From Actinomadura chibensis NBRC 106107 (GTDB lineage Bacteria > Actinomycetota > Actinomycetes > Streptosporangiales > Streptosporangiaceae), in NCBI RefSeq assembly GCF_001552135.1, contig NZ_BCQP01000073.1:1-61642 (forward strand): 61,642 bases of DNA. The letters run 5' to 3'. This document shows positions 51,340-60,017 of this stretch, piece after piece (position 1 is the stretch's first letter; each line of letters starts with the position of its first letter). A program made the translations under genes and the position numbers. The notes under the pieces were generated by a model. That model ran no database searches. It was not told where the DNA came from and saw nothing but the letters and a program-made list of their open reading frames with translations.

Positions 51340-52488
51340 TCAGACGCGCATCGCCGGACGCTGGGCGGGCTGCTCCCCGTCCGGCGGCGGGACGGACCGG
51401 CGGCGCGGCTTGCCGAACATCAGCAGCAGGGCGACGACCGCGACGGCGACCGTGATGCCGAGGACCTTCCAGGCGGCGTCGAGCAGGGCGAAGCCGATCA
51501 GCCCGGACGCGAGCAGCCCCACCCAGAGGTACATGATCAGCACGGCGCGGCGGGTGGAGTGGCCGAGCTCCAGCAGGCGGTGGTGCAGGTGCTGCTTGTC
51601 CGGCGCGAACGGCGAGCGGCCCTGGTTGGTGCGGCGCCACACGGCGAGCAGCATGTCGATGAACGGGATCGCGGCCACCGCCGGGACCAGCAGCATCGGG
51701 ACGAAGAACGGGAACAGCCCGTTGGTCAGGATCGTCGGGTCGAACTGCCCGGTCAGCATGATCGTGGACGCGCTGAGCAGCAGCCCGATCAGCATCGAGC
51801 CGGTGTCGCCCATGAAGATCTTGGCCGGGCTGAAGTTGTGCGGCAGGAAGCCCGCGCACATCCCGAACAGCACCGCGGCGATGAGCGTGGCCGAGGACAG
51901 CGTGGTCAGCCCGTTCACCCGCGACAGCAGGTAGGCGTAGGAGAACAGGCCGAGCGCCGCGATCCCGACGACGCCCGCGGCGAGGCCGTCCAGCCCGTCG
52001 ATGAAGTTGACGGCGTTGATCGTCGCGACCACGACGAGGACGGTCAGCGGCACCCCGTAGGCGGGCGGCAGCGTGAGCGACTCCCCGGTCGGCAGCGGGA
52101 GCGCGTAGATCTGGATGCCCTGCATGATGAAGATCCCGGCGGCGGCGACCTGGCCGGCGAACTTGGTGAGGGCGTCCACCTCCCAGCGGTCGTCGGCGAT
52201 GCCGATCAGCACGATCAGCCCGCCGGACAGCAGGAACGCCCTGGTCACGTTGATGTCGCCGTCGGCGAGGACCTTGCGCATCTCCGGCAGCCCGGTCGCC
52301 ACCACCAGCGCGGCCACCATCCCGCCGAACATCGCGAGGCCGCCGAGCCGGGGCGTCGGGATCACGTGGACGTCGCGCTCGCGCGGCACGGCCTGCGCCC
52401 CGAACCACACCGCGAACCTGCGCACCGAGGGGGTCAGCAGGTAGGAGACGAGCGCGGCGACGAGGATGGCGAGCAGGTATTCCCGCAC
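51340..52488 (-). CDS. wecA: WecA-type polyprenyl-phosphate GlcNAc-1-phosphate transferase
   Basis: A 382-residue protein with about ten membrane helices. Conserved catalytic loops are visible: PTPRLGGLAMF, IGIADDRWEVDALTKF, INAVNFIDGLDGLAAG, KIFMGDTGSMLIG and the carbohydrate-binding KQHLHHRLLELGHS. The enzyme moves a HexNAc-1-phosphate onto decaprenyl phosphate, the first step of arabinogalactan-type linkers or wall teichoic or secondary polymers. Its location upstream of the atp operon is the same as in mycobacteria (the Rv1302 position). Confidence 0.93.
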   Translation of the reverse strand: MREYLLAILVAALVSYLLTPSVRRFAVWFGAQAVPRERDVHVIPTPRLGGLAMFGGMVAALVVATGLPEMRKVLADGDINVTRAFLLSGGLIVLIGIADDRWEVDALTKFAGQVAAAGIFIMQGIQIYALPLPTGESLTLPPAYGVPLTVLVVVATINAVNFIDGLDGLAAGVVGIAALGLFSYAYLLSRVNGLTTLSSATLIAAVLFGMCAGFLPHNFSPAKIFMGDTGSMLIGLLLSASTIMLTGQFDPTILTNGLFPFFVPMLLVPAVAAIPFIDMLLAVWRRTNQGRSPFAPDKQHLHHRLLELGHSTRRAVLIMYLWVGLLASGLIGFALLDAAWKVLGITVAVAVVALLLMFGKPRRRSVPPPDGEQPAQRPAMRV

Positions 52489-52655
52489 TCTCCAGCGCCT
52501 CCCTCCGCCGATCGCCTTCGCTGTCCGGTTGCGATGCCCCGTACGCGCGGACCGTCACCTGCGACGGCCCGTCTCATGGAGACGGACCGCCGGAACGATC
52601 TGTTCACGTCGCGACCGACCAACTGTAGTCCTCATCCGCGGCCGTTCGCCCCGAC

Positions 52656-53633
52656 TCACACCATCCTGGACCGGTCCGCGCACAGGATCCCCGCGCCGAC
52701 GATCAGGAGGCCGAGCCCGGCGAGGCAGCGGTCGCCGAGCGAGAACGCCCACGCCCCGTGCGCCGCGACGTCGTCGCCCGCGTCCGCCGCGACCAGCAGG
52801 AACCCGGCCGCGGCGAGCCCCGCCCCGGCCGCCCGGCGGGGCGCCGGACGGCGCGCCAGCAGCGGCACGAGCGCGACCGACAGCGCGAGCAGCGCGGTGC
52901 CCGGCCAGCCGCCCGTCCAGTGCGGCGGGACGTACCGCGGCGGCTGGACCGCGACCGCGTGCTTGGGCAGCCGGACCTTGATCGTCATCCCCTCGTGCGG
53001 GGCGAGCGCGCCCTGCGTGAAGTCGACCGCGTAGGGGCCGTCGCGGTCGCGCAGGCAGCGGGTCGTCCGGCCGGGGGCGCCCGCCCGGCAGGACGCGCGG
53101 CGCAGCGGCACCGGCGCCTCCACCCGGACGGCGGCGTTGGCGATCGGGACGTTCCAGCCGGTGCCGATCGCGTCCCAGACCAGTTCGTCGTGGTCGGCGC
53201 GCGGGGTGAAGGCCCAGGCCACGGCGTACTCGATCACGTACGCCTGGCGGCCGCGCACCTCGCGGCGCCGGTCGCCGACGCTGATCTGCACGTCGTTCAG
53301 GAACCGCGTCGTGCGGACCCGGGACGGCGCGCCCGTGGACGACCCGGCCCGCACGTCCCGCACGTCGTACACCCGGTCGCCGTGCCGGAACCGCACCCGC
53401 CGGACGATCCCGTGCCGCCCGCTCCGGTCGAAGTCGTAGGTGATCGTCTCCCGGACGTACAGCACCCCGTCCCCGCCCAGCGTGAGGACGACGTCGTAGG
53501 TCGGGATGATCTCCATCGGCGCCGGTGCCGGCGCCGCGACGGCGGGCGCGGGCAGCGCGAGGACGAGGGTCGTCAGCAGGAGCACGCCCGCGCGGATCGC
53601 GGGCCCCCGGGCACGGCCAGGCACGCCAGGCAT
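52656..53633 (-). CDS. DUF2207-type secreted/membrane protein, C-terminally short
   Basis: A 325-residue protein with a signal peptide (RAGVLLLTTLVLALPAPAVAA), a DUF2207-like beta domain (IIPTYDVVLTLGGDGVLYV, GRHGIVRRVRFRHGD) and two C-terminal hydrophobic segments. Typical DUF2207 proteins are much longer and include a cytosolic or second membrane part, absent here. The ATG at 53633 gives a good signal peptide; the frame is open further upstream to 53798. The role is unknown. Confidence 0.7.
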   Translation of the reverse strand: MPGVPGRARGPAIRAGVLLLTTLVLALPAPAVAAPAPAPMEIIPTYDVVLTLGGDGVLYVRETITYDFDRSGRHGIVRRVRFRHGDRVYDVRDVRAGSSTGAPSRVRTTRFLNDVQISVGDRRREVRGRQAYVIEYAVAWAFTPRADHDELVWDAIGTGWNVPIANAAVRVEAPVPLRRASCRAGAPGRTTRCLRDRDGPYAVDFTQGALAPHEGMTIKVRLPKHAVAVQPPRYVPPHWTGGWPGTALLALSVALVPLLARRPAPRRAAGAGLAAAGFLLVAADAGDDVAAHGAWAFSLGDRCLAGLGLLIVGAGILCADRSRMV

Positions 53634-53879
53634 GGTGGCACCGCCGGGGTCCGCGCGTCGCCGTAACGGCGCCGATACTGCCCGCGAGGCCAGGGGACCG
53701 GATCCGCCGGGACGCCCGCGAACGACGTCCCGGACCGTTGGACGCGCTCGACCGCGTCCAGGTTCGCAAGATCGAAGATTTCGACCTTCCCTGGTCAACG
53801 CCTAAAAATACGATAAAGATGATCTTGTCGGCCCTGCTAGGTTAACCGTCGCTGAGTAAAACTGATCATGGAGGGATCT

Positions 53880-54308
53880 ATGCGGCGAATCGCAGCCGTG
53901 GCGTTGACCGCCGGCACCCTGATGGCCGGCATGGCGGCCGTGGGCGCCCCCGCCGAGGCGGCGGCCAAGAGCTGGGCCCCGTACAACTCGTACTCGAACA
54001 TCAGCGCGTGGGGCACCTACTCCCGCAGCGGCGGCTCCACCTACGTGAAGGGCTACCTCCGCGACGGGAAGCGCAACGGCTGGACGGCCTGCGTGCGGTT
54101 CCTGTTCACCGAGGGCAACAAGCAGTACTGGTCGCGCCACAAGATCATCGGCATCGACCGGAACGGCAACCAGTACAACTACGACGGCGCGGCGACCGTG
54201 TCGATCAGCGCGAAGTCGAGCTACAGCAGCCACCTCTGGGTGCAGGAGTGCGCTCGCAGCAAGAAGACCGGCAAGTACGTCTACGGCAAGGGCAAGAAGC
54301 TGTTCTGA
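53880..54308 (+). CDS. Secreted small protein, unknown family
   Basis: A 142-residue protein with a clear Sec signal (AAVALTAGTLMAGMAAVG) and a cleavage site near PAEAAA. The mature part of about 110 residues is rich in Tyr, Ser, Gly and Lys, with two Cys (TACVRFLF and QECARSKK) that could form a single disulfide, and looks like an all-beta domain ending in a Lys-rich tail, GKGKKLF. No family was recognised. The ATG at 53880 has GGAGGG 6 nt upstream. An unusually A/T-rich region precedes it and a hairpin follows. Confidence 0.75.
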   Translation: MRRIAAVALTAGTLMAGMAAVGAPAEAAAKSWAPYNSYSNISAWGTYSRSGGSTYVKGYLRDGKRNGWTACVRFLFTEGNKQYWSRHKIIGIDRNGNQYNYDGAATVSISAKSSYSSHLWVQECARSKKTGKYVYGKGKKLF

Positions 54309-54346
54309 GCCCTCGCGTGAGTGACTGCGCGTAACCGACTTACGCG

Positions 54347-54372
54347 AGGCCCCGCCCGGCCCGGCGGGGCCT
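54347..54372 (+). terminator. Terminator hairpin after the secreted protein gene
   Basis: AGGCCCCGCC (54347-54356) and GGCGGGGCCT (54363-54372) form a perfect 10-bp stem with a 6-nt loop, followed by TTCACC. It is shared with the convergent membrane-protein gene. Confidence 0.8.
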
Positions 54373-54393
54373 TCACCATTCCTGCGGCCGGTT

Positions 54394-55605
54394 TCACCAG
54401 TCGAGGTCGTAGTAGCCCGAGACGCCTCTGAGCGGCGGCACCGTCCCGCCCCTCTCCAGGTCGATCAGGCCGAACCCGGTGATCAGGTAGCGGCCCGACG
54501 CGTCGGCCTTCAGCACGTTCCGCCCGCCGAAGGAGACGGCCTGGCGCCGGATCGTCCGCACCGCGCGCCCGCCGGCGGCCGACACCTCCAGCAGCACGAC
54601 CCGCTCCCCCGCCGGGTTCGGCGTGCCCTCGTCCTCCGACGACGCGCCGACCAGCCGCTCGGTGCCCTCGAACAGCAGGACCCGGTCCCCGGCGGGACGC
54701 GCCGCCGCGCCCTCGAAGCGCTTCGGCGCGGCGACGGCGCGGATCCGGACGCTCGCCGCGGCGACCGGCGAGCCGACCGCGCCCCGAAGCGGCAGCGCGC
54801 GCAGCTCCTGGACGCTCGCCGACTTCCCGCCGGCGCCGCGGACGTACCGCGACCGGACGAAGAAGAGCCGGTCGCCCGAGCCGGACCAGGAGAGATGGGA
54901 GTCCCCCGCGTCCTCGGACTCCGGCAGTTCCCGCCGCGCCCCGCCGTCGGCGTCGATCACGCCGAGCCGCCCGTCCGTGCTCCACCGCCGCGCGCCCCCG
55001 TCCGATCCGCAGGACTCGACGGCGTAGGCGAGCCTGCGCCCGTCCGCCGTGACCGCGAGGGCCCCGTCGTCGCCGGGCGTTCCGGCGATGACGGCGTTCG
55101 GCACCTGCGTCCGGCCGGTGAACCGGCCGGAGCCGTCCAGCCCGAACCGGTGGACGACGGTGCTGCACGCCCCGGTCCGGTCGGGTCTCGTGAGGACGAA
55201 GAGCGTGCGGCCGTCGCCGGTGGCGGCGAGGTCGAGGAAGTCCGTGCCGCGCGGCGCGGTCTCGACGTCCACGAGCCGGCCGGTGCCGGAGTCGCGGACC
55301 TCGACGCGCGACGGGCGGCCGCCGGCGGACAGGTGGCTGGCGAACACGAACCGCGGCATCTTCGGGACGTGCTGCAGCCGCCGGTCCGGCGGTTCGATCA
55401 CCTTCCTGATCCCGAGGACCCCGGCCGCCAGGGCGAGGACGGCGAGCACGGCGCAGACCGGGATCACCCACGCGCGCAGCGGGGCCGCGCGCCGGAGCGG
55501 CCGCCGCGCGCCCCGCTCGGGCAGGGGCCGCGGCCTGTCGGCGTCCACCGCGGCCTCGGCGGTCGCCCGCAGCGCGTCGCGCAGCCGGTCCTCGACGCCG
55601 CTCAT
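54394..55605 (-). CDS. Membrane-anchored beta-propeller protein, probable partner of the ECF sigma factor
   Basis: A 403-residue protein: a cytosolic N-terminus of about 43 residues with an Arg/Ala-rich helix (EDRLRDALRATAEAAVD), one membrane helix (AWVIPVCAVLAVLALAAGVL), and an outside domain with blade-like repeats (TGDGRTLFVLTRPD, TADGRRLAYAVE, SGSGDRLFFVRS, DASGRYLITGF). The ATG overlaps the sigma-factor stop (ATGA). Gene pairing and topology suggest an anti-sigma or sensor role, but the N-terminus has no HxxxCxxC zinc motif, so this is inference. Confidence 0.65.
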   Translation of the reverse strand: MSGVEDRLRDALRATAEAAVDADRPRPLPERGARRPLRRAAPLRAWVIPVCAVLAVLALAAGVLGIRKVIEPPDRRLQHVPKMPRFVFASHLSAGGRPSRVEVRDSGTGRLVDVETAPRGTDFLDLAATGDGRTLFVLTRPDRTGACSTVVHRFGLDGSGRFTGRTQVPNAVIAGTPGDDGALAVTADGRRLAYAVESCGSDGGARRWSTDGRLGVIDADGGARRELPESEDAGDSHLSWSGSGDRLFFVRSRYVRGAGGKSASVQELRALPLRGAVGSPVAAASVRIRAVAAPKRFEGAAARPAGDRVLLFEGTERLVGASSEDEGTPNPAGERVVLLEVSAAGGRAVRTIRRQAVSFGGRNVLKADASGRYLITGFGLIDLERGGTVPPLRGVSGYYDLDW

Positions 55606-56102
55606 CGGGCCTCCTCCCCCAGCTCGCGGGCCAGCGAGGCGAGGGCCCTCGCCATCGTGGAGCGGACCGTCCCGGGCCTGATGCCCATGGCCGCCGCCAC
55701 CTCCTCGTCACTGAGGTCGAGGTAGTAGCGCAGCACCACGGCCTCCCGCTGGCGGCGCGGCAGGCCCCGCAGCGCGCGCAGGACGGCCCGCCGGTCCTCG
55801 CCGAGGATCACGGCCGACTCGGCGGACCAGACCGGCGGTTCGTGCGGCTGCGTCTGCCGCCACACCATCCTGCGCCGCCGCAGCACCATGCGGCAGCCGT
55901 TCAGCACCGACGCCCGGACGTAGGCGAGGAGTTTCGCCTCGTCGTCCAGGCGCGGCGCCCTGTCCTGCATGCGCAGGAAAACGTCCTGCACGATGTCTTC
56001 GGCGGTGGCCTCGTCCCCGACCAAAAGGACGGCCGTCCGGATGAGGGCGACCTTATGCGCTGTATAGAGCGCCACGAGGTCACGGGTCCGAGGGGTCACC
56101 AC
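55602..56102 (-). CDS. SigE-type ECF RNA polymerase sigma factor
   Basis: A 166-residue sigma70-family protein of the actinobacterial SigE-like (ECF) group. Region 2 includes RTAVLLVGDEATAEDIVQDV, and region 4 has LPRRQREAVVLRYYLDLSDE and AAAMGIRPGTVRSTMARAL. It is coupled to the downstream membrane protein through an ATGA overlap. No Shine-Dalgarno precedes GTG at 56102 (a second GTG is at 56099), but TACGAT lies 6-9 nt upstream, so a leaderless transcript is possible. Confidence 0.9.
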   Translation of the reverse strand: MVTPRTRDLVALYTAHKVALIRTAVLLVGDEATAEDIVQDVFLRMQDRAPRLDDEAKLLAYVRASVLNGCRMVLRRRRMVWRQTQPHEPPVWSAESAVILGEDRRAVLRALRGLPRRQREAVVLRYYLDLSDEEVAAAMGIRPGTVRSTMARALASLARELGEEAR

Positions 56103-56181
56103 GGGGAGATCGTAGAGGCGGCGCCGCAGCGGAAATCACCGGAACGTCGATGATCTGACGTCCGGTAAGGGCCATTCGCGG

Positions 56182-56973
56182 TCAGCTCGCCGCCGGGCTC
56201 GGCCGAGCCATTCCGCGCACCCTCCGGGATTCGACCAGTTCCTCGACCAGATCAAGGAACCAGCGGCTGGGTTCAAGCCCCATTTCCGTGACGAGCAGAT
56301 CCCGGTACCGCGCGTACACGCGCCACGCGCTCGCGTTGTCGCCCCGCGCCAGGTGGGCCGCCGCGAGGATCCGGTGCGGGGCCTCGCCGATCTGGTCGAC
56401 GCGGGCCGCCGACTCGGCCAGCTCCATCGCCCCCGGCACGTCCCCGGCCAGCAGCGCCCGCTCGGCCAGGCGCTCCAGCGCCAGCAGCCGCAGCCGGTCC
56501 CAGCGGTCGCGGGTCGGGCGGACGGCCTCGTCCGTCCAGCCCGCGAGCAGTTCCCGGCCGAGCAGCGCCGTCTCCGCGCGGCCCCCCGCGTCGGCCTCGC
56601 CGCGGGACAGGCGCCGCGCGAACCGCTCCCCTCTGCGCAGGTCCGTCTCGACGCCGGGTGCCAGCCTGATGTGCGCCGGCGACACGTCGAGGACGCGGCC
56701 GCCGGTCTCCCGCCCGATCCGCCACAACGCCTGCCGCAGCCGCTTCCCCGCCTCGCGCGGCGGCGAATCCGGCCACAGCCTGGATTGGACCGCCGCCCTG
56801 CCGACCCCGCCGTCCTCCAACGCCACCAGCACGATCAGGCACGACAATGCGTGCGGCAGCCGAACTTCTCGTCCCCCGACCCAGCAACGGAACGAGGGAA
56901 GCAAAGCCAGCGCGGTGTCTTCACTGATCCCTTCTTCACCATGCATGCCCACTAGATGCGCGAGTCGCCCCAT
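56182..56973 (-). CDS. SARP-like transcriptional regulator (BTAD domain)
   Basis: A protein of about 263 residues with a winged-helix N-terminal part (VGGREVRLPHALSCLIVL, GKRLRQALWRIGRETG) and a bacterial transcriptional activator domain of TPR-like helices (ALERLAERALLAGDVPGAME, ARGDNASAWRVYARYRDLL). This is the size and layout of short SARP regulators, which activate secondary-metabolite or other clusters. Start choice is uncertain: ATG at 56973 has GGGGA upstream, ATG 56946 gives a shorter form, and TTG 57036 a longer one. It is divergent from the histidine kinase gene, with about 100 nt between them. Confidence 0.82.
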   Translation of the reverse strand: MGRLAHLVGMHGEEGISEDTALALLPSFRCWVGGREVRLPHALSCLIVLVALEDGGVGRAAVQSRLWPDSPPREAGKRLRQALWRIGRETGGRVLDVSPAHIRLAPGVETDLRRGERFARRLSRGEADAGGRAETALLGRELLAGWTDEAVRPTRDRWDRLRLLALERLAERALLAGDVPGAMELAESAARVDQIGEAPHRILAAAHLARGDNASAWRVYARYRDLLVTEMGLEPSRWFLDLVEELVESRRVRGMARPSPAAS

Positions 56974-57075
56974 CCGCTGCTTCCCCGCGCCGACATTTTC
57001 GGCCGGAACCGGAAACCGGGGAAGCGCGGCGCCCAAGCATCACCCGCGCCCGCTGAAAGGTCTTAGGGTCGTCCT

Positions 57076-59073
57076 GTGCGAACGGACGAAAACGCCCGGC
57101 AATGGCCGCGCATTGCCGACTGGGGCGTCCCGTTCCTCGTCGCGGGCTCCCAGATCACGCTCACCTGGCTTTTCACCGACGGCAGCGGCGATCCCCTCGG
57201 GACGGGCCGCTGGGCGGCGGTGGCGACCACCATCGTCCTCGCGGCCGGGGCGCTGGCGTGGCGGCGCGTCGCGCCCGTGCCGGTGCTGGCGGCCGCGGTC
57301 GCACTGACCGCGCTGGGCCTCGTCGCGTCCGGCGCGGCCGACACCGCGATCGGCGGGCCCGCGGACGGCGTCGCCCTGTACTCGCTGGCGGTGCTGCGCG
57401 GGCCGCGCGCCGCGGTCCTCGGCTGCCTCGCCGCCTGCGCCGCCGCGTCCGCGGCGTACCTGCCGGCCGCCGCGGGGCCCGGCGACGCGCTGTCCACCGT
57501 GCTGCTCAACGCGGCCCTTTACCTGGGGATCACCGCGTTCGGCCAGCTCCGGCGGCAGCACGTGGCGCGGCGGCGGGAGCTGTGCGCCCGGCTGGCCGAC
57601 GTCGACCGGGAGGCCCGCGCGGCGGCGGAGGCGGAGCGCGAGCGCCTCGCGCGGGAGGTCCACGACGTCGCGGGCCACCACCTGAGCGCCGTCGTCGTGC
57701 ACACCGGGGCGGCCGTCCGGATCGGCGACCCGGGGCTGGTCCGCGAGGCGCTCACCGTCGCCGCCGAGACCGGCCGCGAGGTGCTCGGGTCGCTGAGCGC
57801 GCTCGCGGACCTGGGGGGCCCGCGGGCCGACGGCGGCGGGCTGCGGGACCTGCTGCCCGGGCTCTGCCACGGCCTGGCCAGGATGGGCGTCCCGGTGTCC
57901 CTGGCGCTGGAGGGGCGCGCCCGCAGGCTGCCCGCCGAGGTGACGGCGGTCGCGTACCGGATCGTCCAGGAGTCGCTCACCAACGCGACGCGGCACGCGT
58001 TCGGCGCCGAGGTGCGGGTGACCGTCCGCTACGAGCCGGGGGCGGTCCGGGTGAGCGTCGAGAACGAGCGCCCCGGCGGCGCGGCCGCCCGGACACGGGG
58101 CGGCGGGCAGGGCGGCGGGCAGGGCGGCGGACGGGGCGTGCGCGGCATGCGCGGCCGGGCGGCCGAACTGGGCGGCGCGCTCACCGCCGGACCGACCGCC
58201 GCGGGCGGCTGGGCGGTCGAGGCCCGCCTGCCGACGACGACCGGCTCCCGGATCGGCTGGGGCTGGCCTGAGGTCCTGGACGCCGTGGCGGTCGTCCTCT
58301 GCGCGGCGTCGCCGGTCCTGGCGTTCGTCCCGCCGGAACCGCTGGTCGAGGGCGCGCCCGCGGCGGGAACGGCGCTGGCCGCGGCCGTGCTCATGCTCGG
58401 CGCGGTCCCGCTGTGGTGGCGGCGCCGCCGCCCGCGGGCCGCGCTGGCGGCGGTCGTCTCGGCGCAGGCCGTGTTCGCCGCCGCGTGCGCGCTGTGGTCG
58501 CCGGACGCGCTGGGCGCGCTGGGCCTCGGCTGCCCCGCCCTGTTCGTCGCCGTCTACTCGGTCGCGTGCTACCACCCGGGCGGCCGCCGGACATGGCCCG
58601 CGGCGCTCGCCGCGCCGCTCCCCTGGGGCATCGGGCTCGGCCTCACGCTGGCCGCCGACCGGACGGCCGCGACGGGCGCCGCGATCCCGGTCGCGTTCGC
58701 GTTCGGGCTGGCGACCGCCGTCGTGTGCGCGGCGCCCGCGACGTTCGCCGCCTGGGCGTGGGGCCTCGCCGCCGCGGCGCGGAGCCGGCGCTGGGGGGAC
58801 GCGATCATCGACACCGTCACCACGCGGACGGGCACGGCCGTGCACGCCGAGCGGATCCGCGTCGCGGCCGGGCTGAACGGGACCGTCCTCGACCGGACCG
58901 CGCGGCTCGTGACGACCGCCGAGTCGGGCCTGGCCGGCCCGGACGACGCCGCGGCCGCCGCCCTCCGCGCGGTGACCGGGCAGGCCCGGGCCGCCCTGAC
59001 CGAGATGCGAGGGCTCCTGGACGCGATGGAGCGCGATGGGGAAGGCGCCGTGACCCGAGGGAGGACGCCGTGA
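57076..59073 (+). CDS. Histidine kinase with a second membrane and degenerate DHp module
   Basis: A 665-residue kinase of the HisKA_3/NarL class. The N-terminal half has about five membrane helices, then a dimerization box with H196 in REVHDVAGHHLSAV, and a HATPase domain ending in GVRGMRGRAAELGG. Within the ATPase domain a 12-bp DNA repeat (about 58104-58133) encodes a GGGQ-type glycine loop. The C-terminal half repeats the plan: another set of membrane helices and a helical segment (AERIRVAAGLNGTVLDRTAR) with no phospho-His and no ATPase domain. It should phosphorylate the response regulator whose gene overlaps it. The start is GTG at 57076. Confidence 0.85.
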   Translation: MRTDENARQWPRIADWGVPFLVAGSQITLTWLFTDGSGDPLGTGRWAAVATTIVLAAGALAWRRVAPVPVLAAAVALTALGLVASGAADTAIGGPADGVALYSLAVLRGPRAAVLGCLAACAAASAAYLPAAAGPGDALSTVLLNAALYLGITAFGQLRRQHVARRRELCARLADVDREARAAAEAERERLAREVHDVAGHHLSAVVVHTGAAVRIGDPGLVREALTVAAETGREVLGSLSALADLGGPRADGGGLRDLLPGLCHGLARMGVPVSLALEGRARRLPAEVTAVAYRIVQESLTNATRHAFGAEVRVTVRYEPGAVRVSVENERPGGAAARTRGGGQGGGQGGGRGVRGMRGRAAELGGALTAGPTAAGGWAVEARLPTTTGSRIGWGWPEVLDAVAVVLCAASPVLAFVPPEPLVEGAPAAGTALAAAVLMLGAVPLWWRRRRPRAALAAVVSAQAVFAAACALWSPDALGALGLGCPALFVAVYSVACYHPGGRRTWPAALAAPLPWGIGLGLTLAADRTAATGAAIPVAFAFGLATAVVCAAPATFAAWAWGLAAAARSRRWGDAIIDTVTTRTGTAVHAERIRVAAGLNGTVLDRTARLVTTAESGLAGPDDAAAAALRAVTGQARAALTEMRGLLDAMERDGEGAVTRGRTP

Positions 59074-59750
59074 GCATCCGGGTGCTGGTGGTGGACGACC
59101 AGGCCGTCGTCCGCGCGGGGTTCACCGCGATCATCGGCGGCGAACCGGACATGGAGGTCGTGGGCCAGGCCGCGGACGGCGCGGAGGCCCTACGCGCCGT
59201 CCCCGAATGCCGGCCCGACGTCGTGCTGATGGACATCCGGATGCCCGGCGTCGACGGCCTCGCCGCGTCGCGGGAGCTGGCCGCAGCGGGATCCCCGGCG
59301 CGGGTGCTGGTGCTCACCACCTTCCACCGCGACGAGTACGTGTTCGGCGCGCTGCGCGCGGGCGCGTCCGGCTTCCTGCTCAAGGACTGCGAGCCCCAGG
59401 AGCTGGTGGACGCCGTCCGCACCGTGGCGGGCGGCGAGGCGATGCTCGCGCCCGCCGTGACCCGCCGCCTCGTCGACGCCTTCGCCACCGGCGCGATCAA
59501 CCCGCCGTCCGGCGGGGACGACCGGCTGGAGCGGCTCACCCAGCGGGAGCGCGACGTCCTCGTGCAGATGGCGAAGGGCCTCAGCAACACCGAGATCGGC
59601 GCCGCGCTCGGCATCGGCACCGCCACGGTCAAGACCCACGTCAACTCGATCCTCGGCAAGCTCGGCCTGCGCGACCGCGTCCAGGCCACGATCTTCGCCT
59701 ACGACACGGGGCTCGTGCGTCCCGGAGAGGCGCCTCCACCCCAGGGTTGA
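59070..59750 (+). CDS. NarL/LuxR-family response regulator
   Basis: A 226-residue regulator. The receiver domain has VVDDQAVVRAGF and the phosphorylatable D55 in VLMDIRMPGVDG, with the switch Thr in VLTTFHRDEY and Lys in FLLKDCEP. The C-terminal LuxR-type helix-turn-helix is LTQRERDVLVQMAKGLSNTE followed by TATVKTHVNSILGKLGLRDR. The GTG start overlaps the kinase TGA (GTGA), giving translational coupling. The secreted peptide gene downstream, in the same direction, is an obvious candidate target. Confidence 0.94.
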   Translation: MSIRVLVVDDQAVVRAGFTAIIGGEPDMEVVGQAADGAEALRAVPECRPDVVLMDIRMPGVDGLAASRELAAAGSPARVLVLTTFHRDEYVFGALRAGASGFLLKDCEPQELVDAVRTVAGGEAMLAPAVTRRLVDAFATGAINPPSGGDDRLERLTQRERDVLVQMAKGLSNTEIGAALGIGTATVKTHVNSILGKLGLRDRVQATIFAYDTGLVRPGEAPPPQG

Positions 59751-60017
59751 GCGCCCGCACACCGGGCGGTCGAGCGAGGTGGGTCCCGCCGGAGGAAGCG
59801 CCGGGCGCGGGGCCGCGATTCACTTTTTCCATGCCACCGCGACGAGGCGGGCCCAACTGGCCGGAAGACGCGGCGCGGCGCGGGCGCGGACGCCCGCGAG
59901 ACGCTCGCGCGACGCCGGCCGGACGCCGCGAAGACTCCGCCCTGGTGGGCTCCCGCCACGGGTCAGAACGGCCCGCGGCGGCGATGGGCCGCCGAATCTA
60001 CGCGGAGGAGTTCCCCC

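Noticed and set aside
58104..58133. A 12-bp tandem repeat in the kinase gene considered as a mobile or regulatory repeat
   Set aside because: It stays in frame and encodes a Gly/Gln-rich loop in the ATPase domain; a simple coding repeat explains it.
59751..60017. Gap between the response regulator and the peptide gene considered for another small peptide gene
   Set aside because: Only Arg-rich frames without ribosome-binding sites were found; it most likely holds the peptide promoter, though no clear -35/-10 pair could be assigned.
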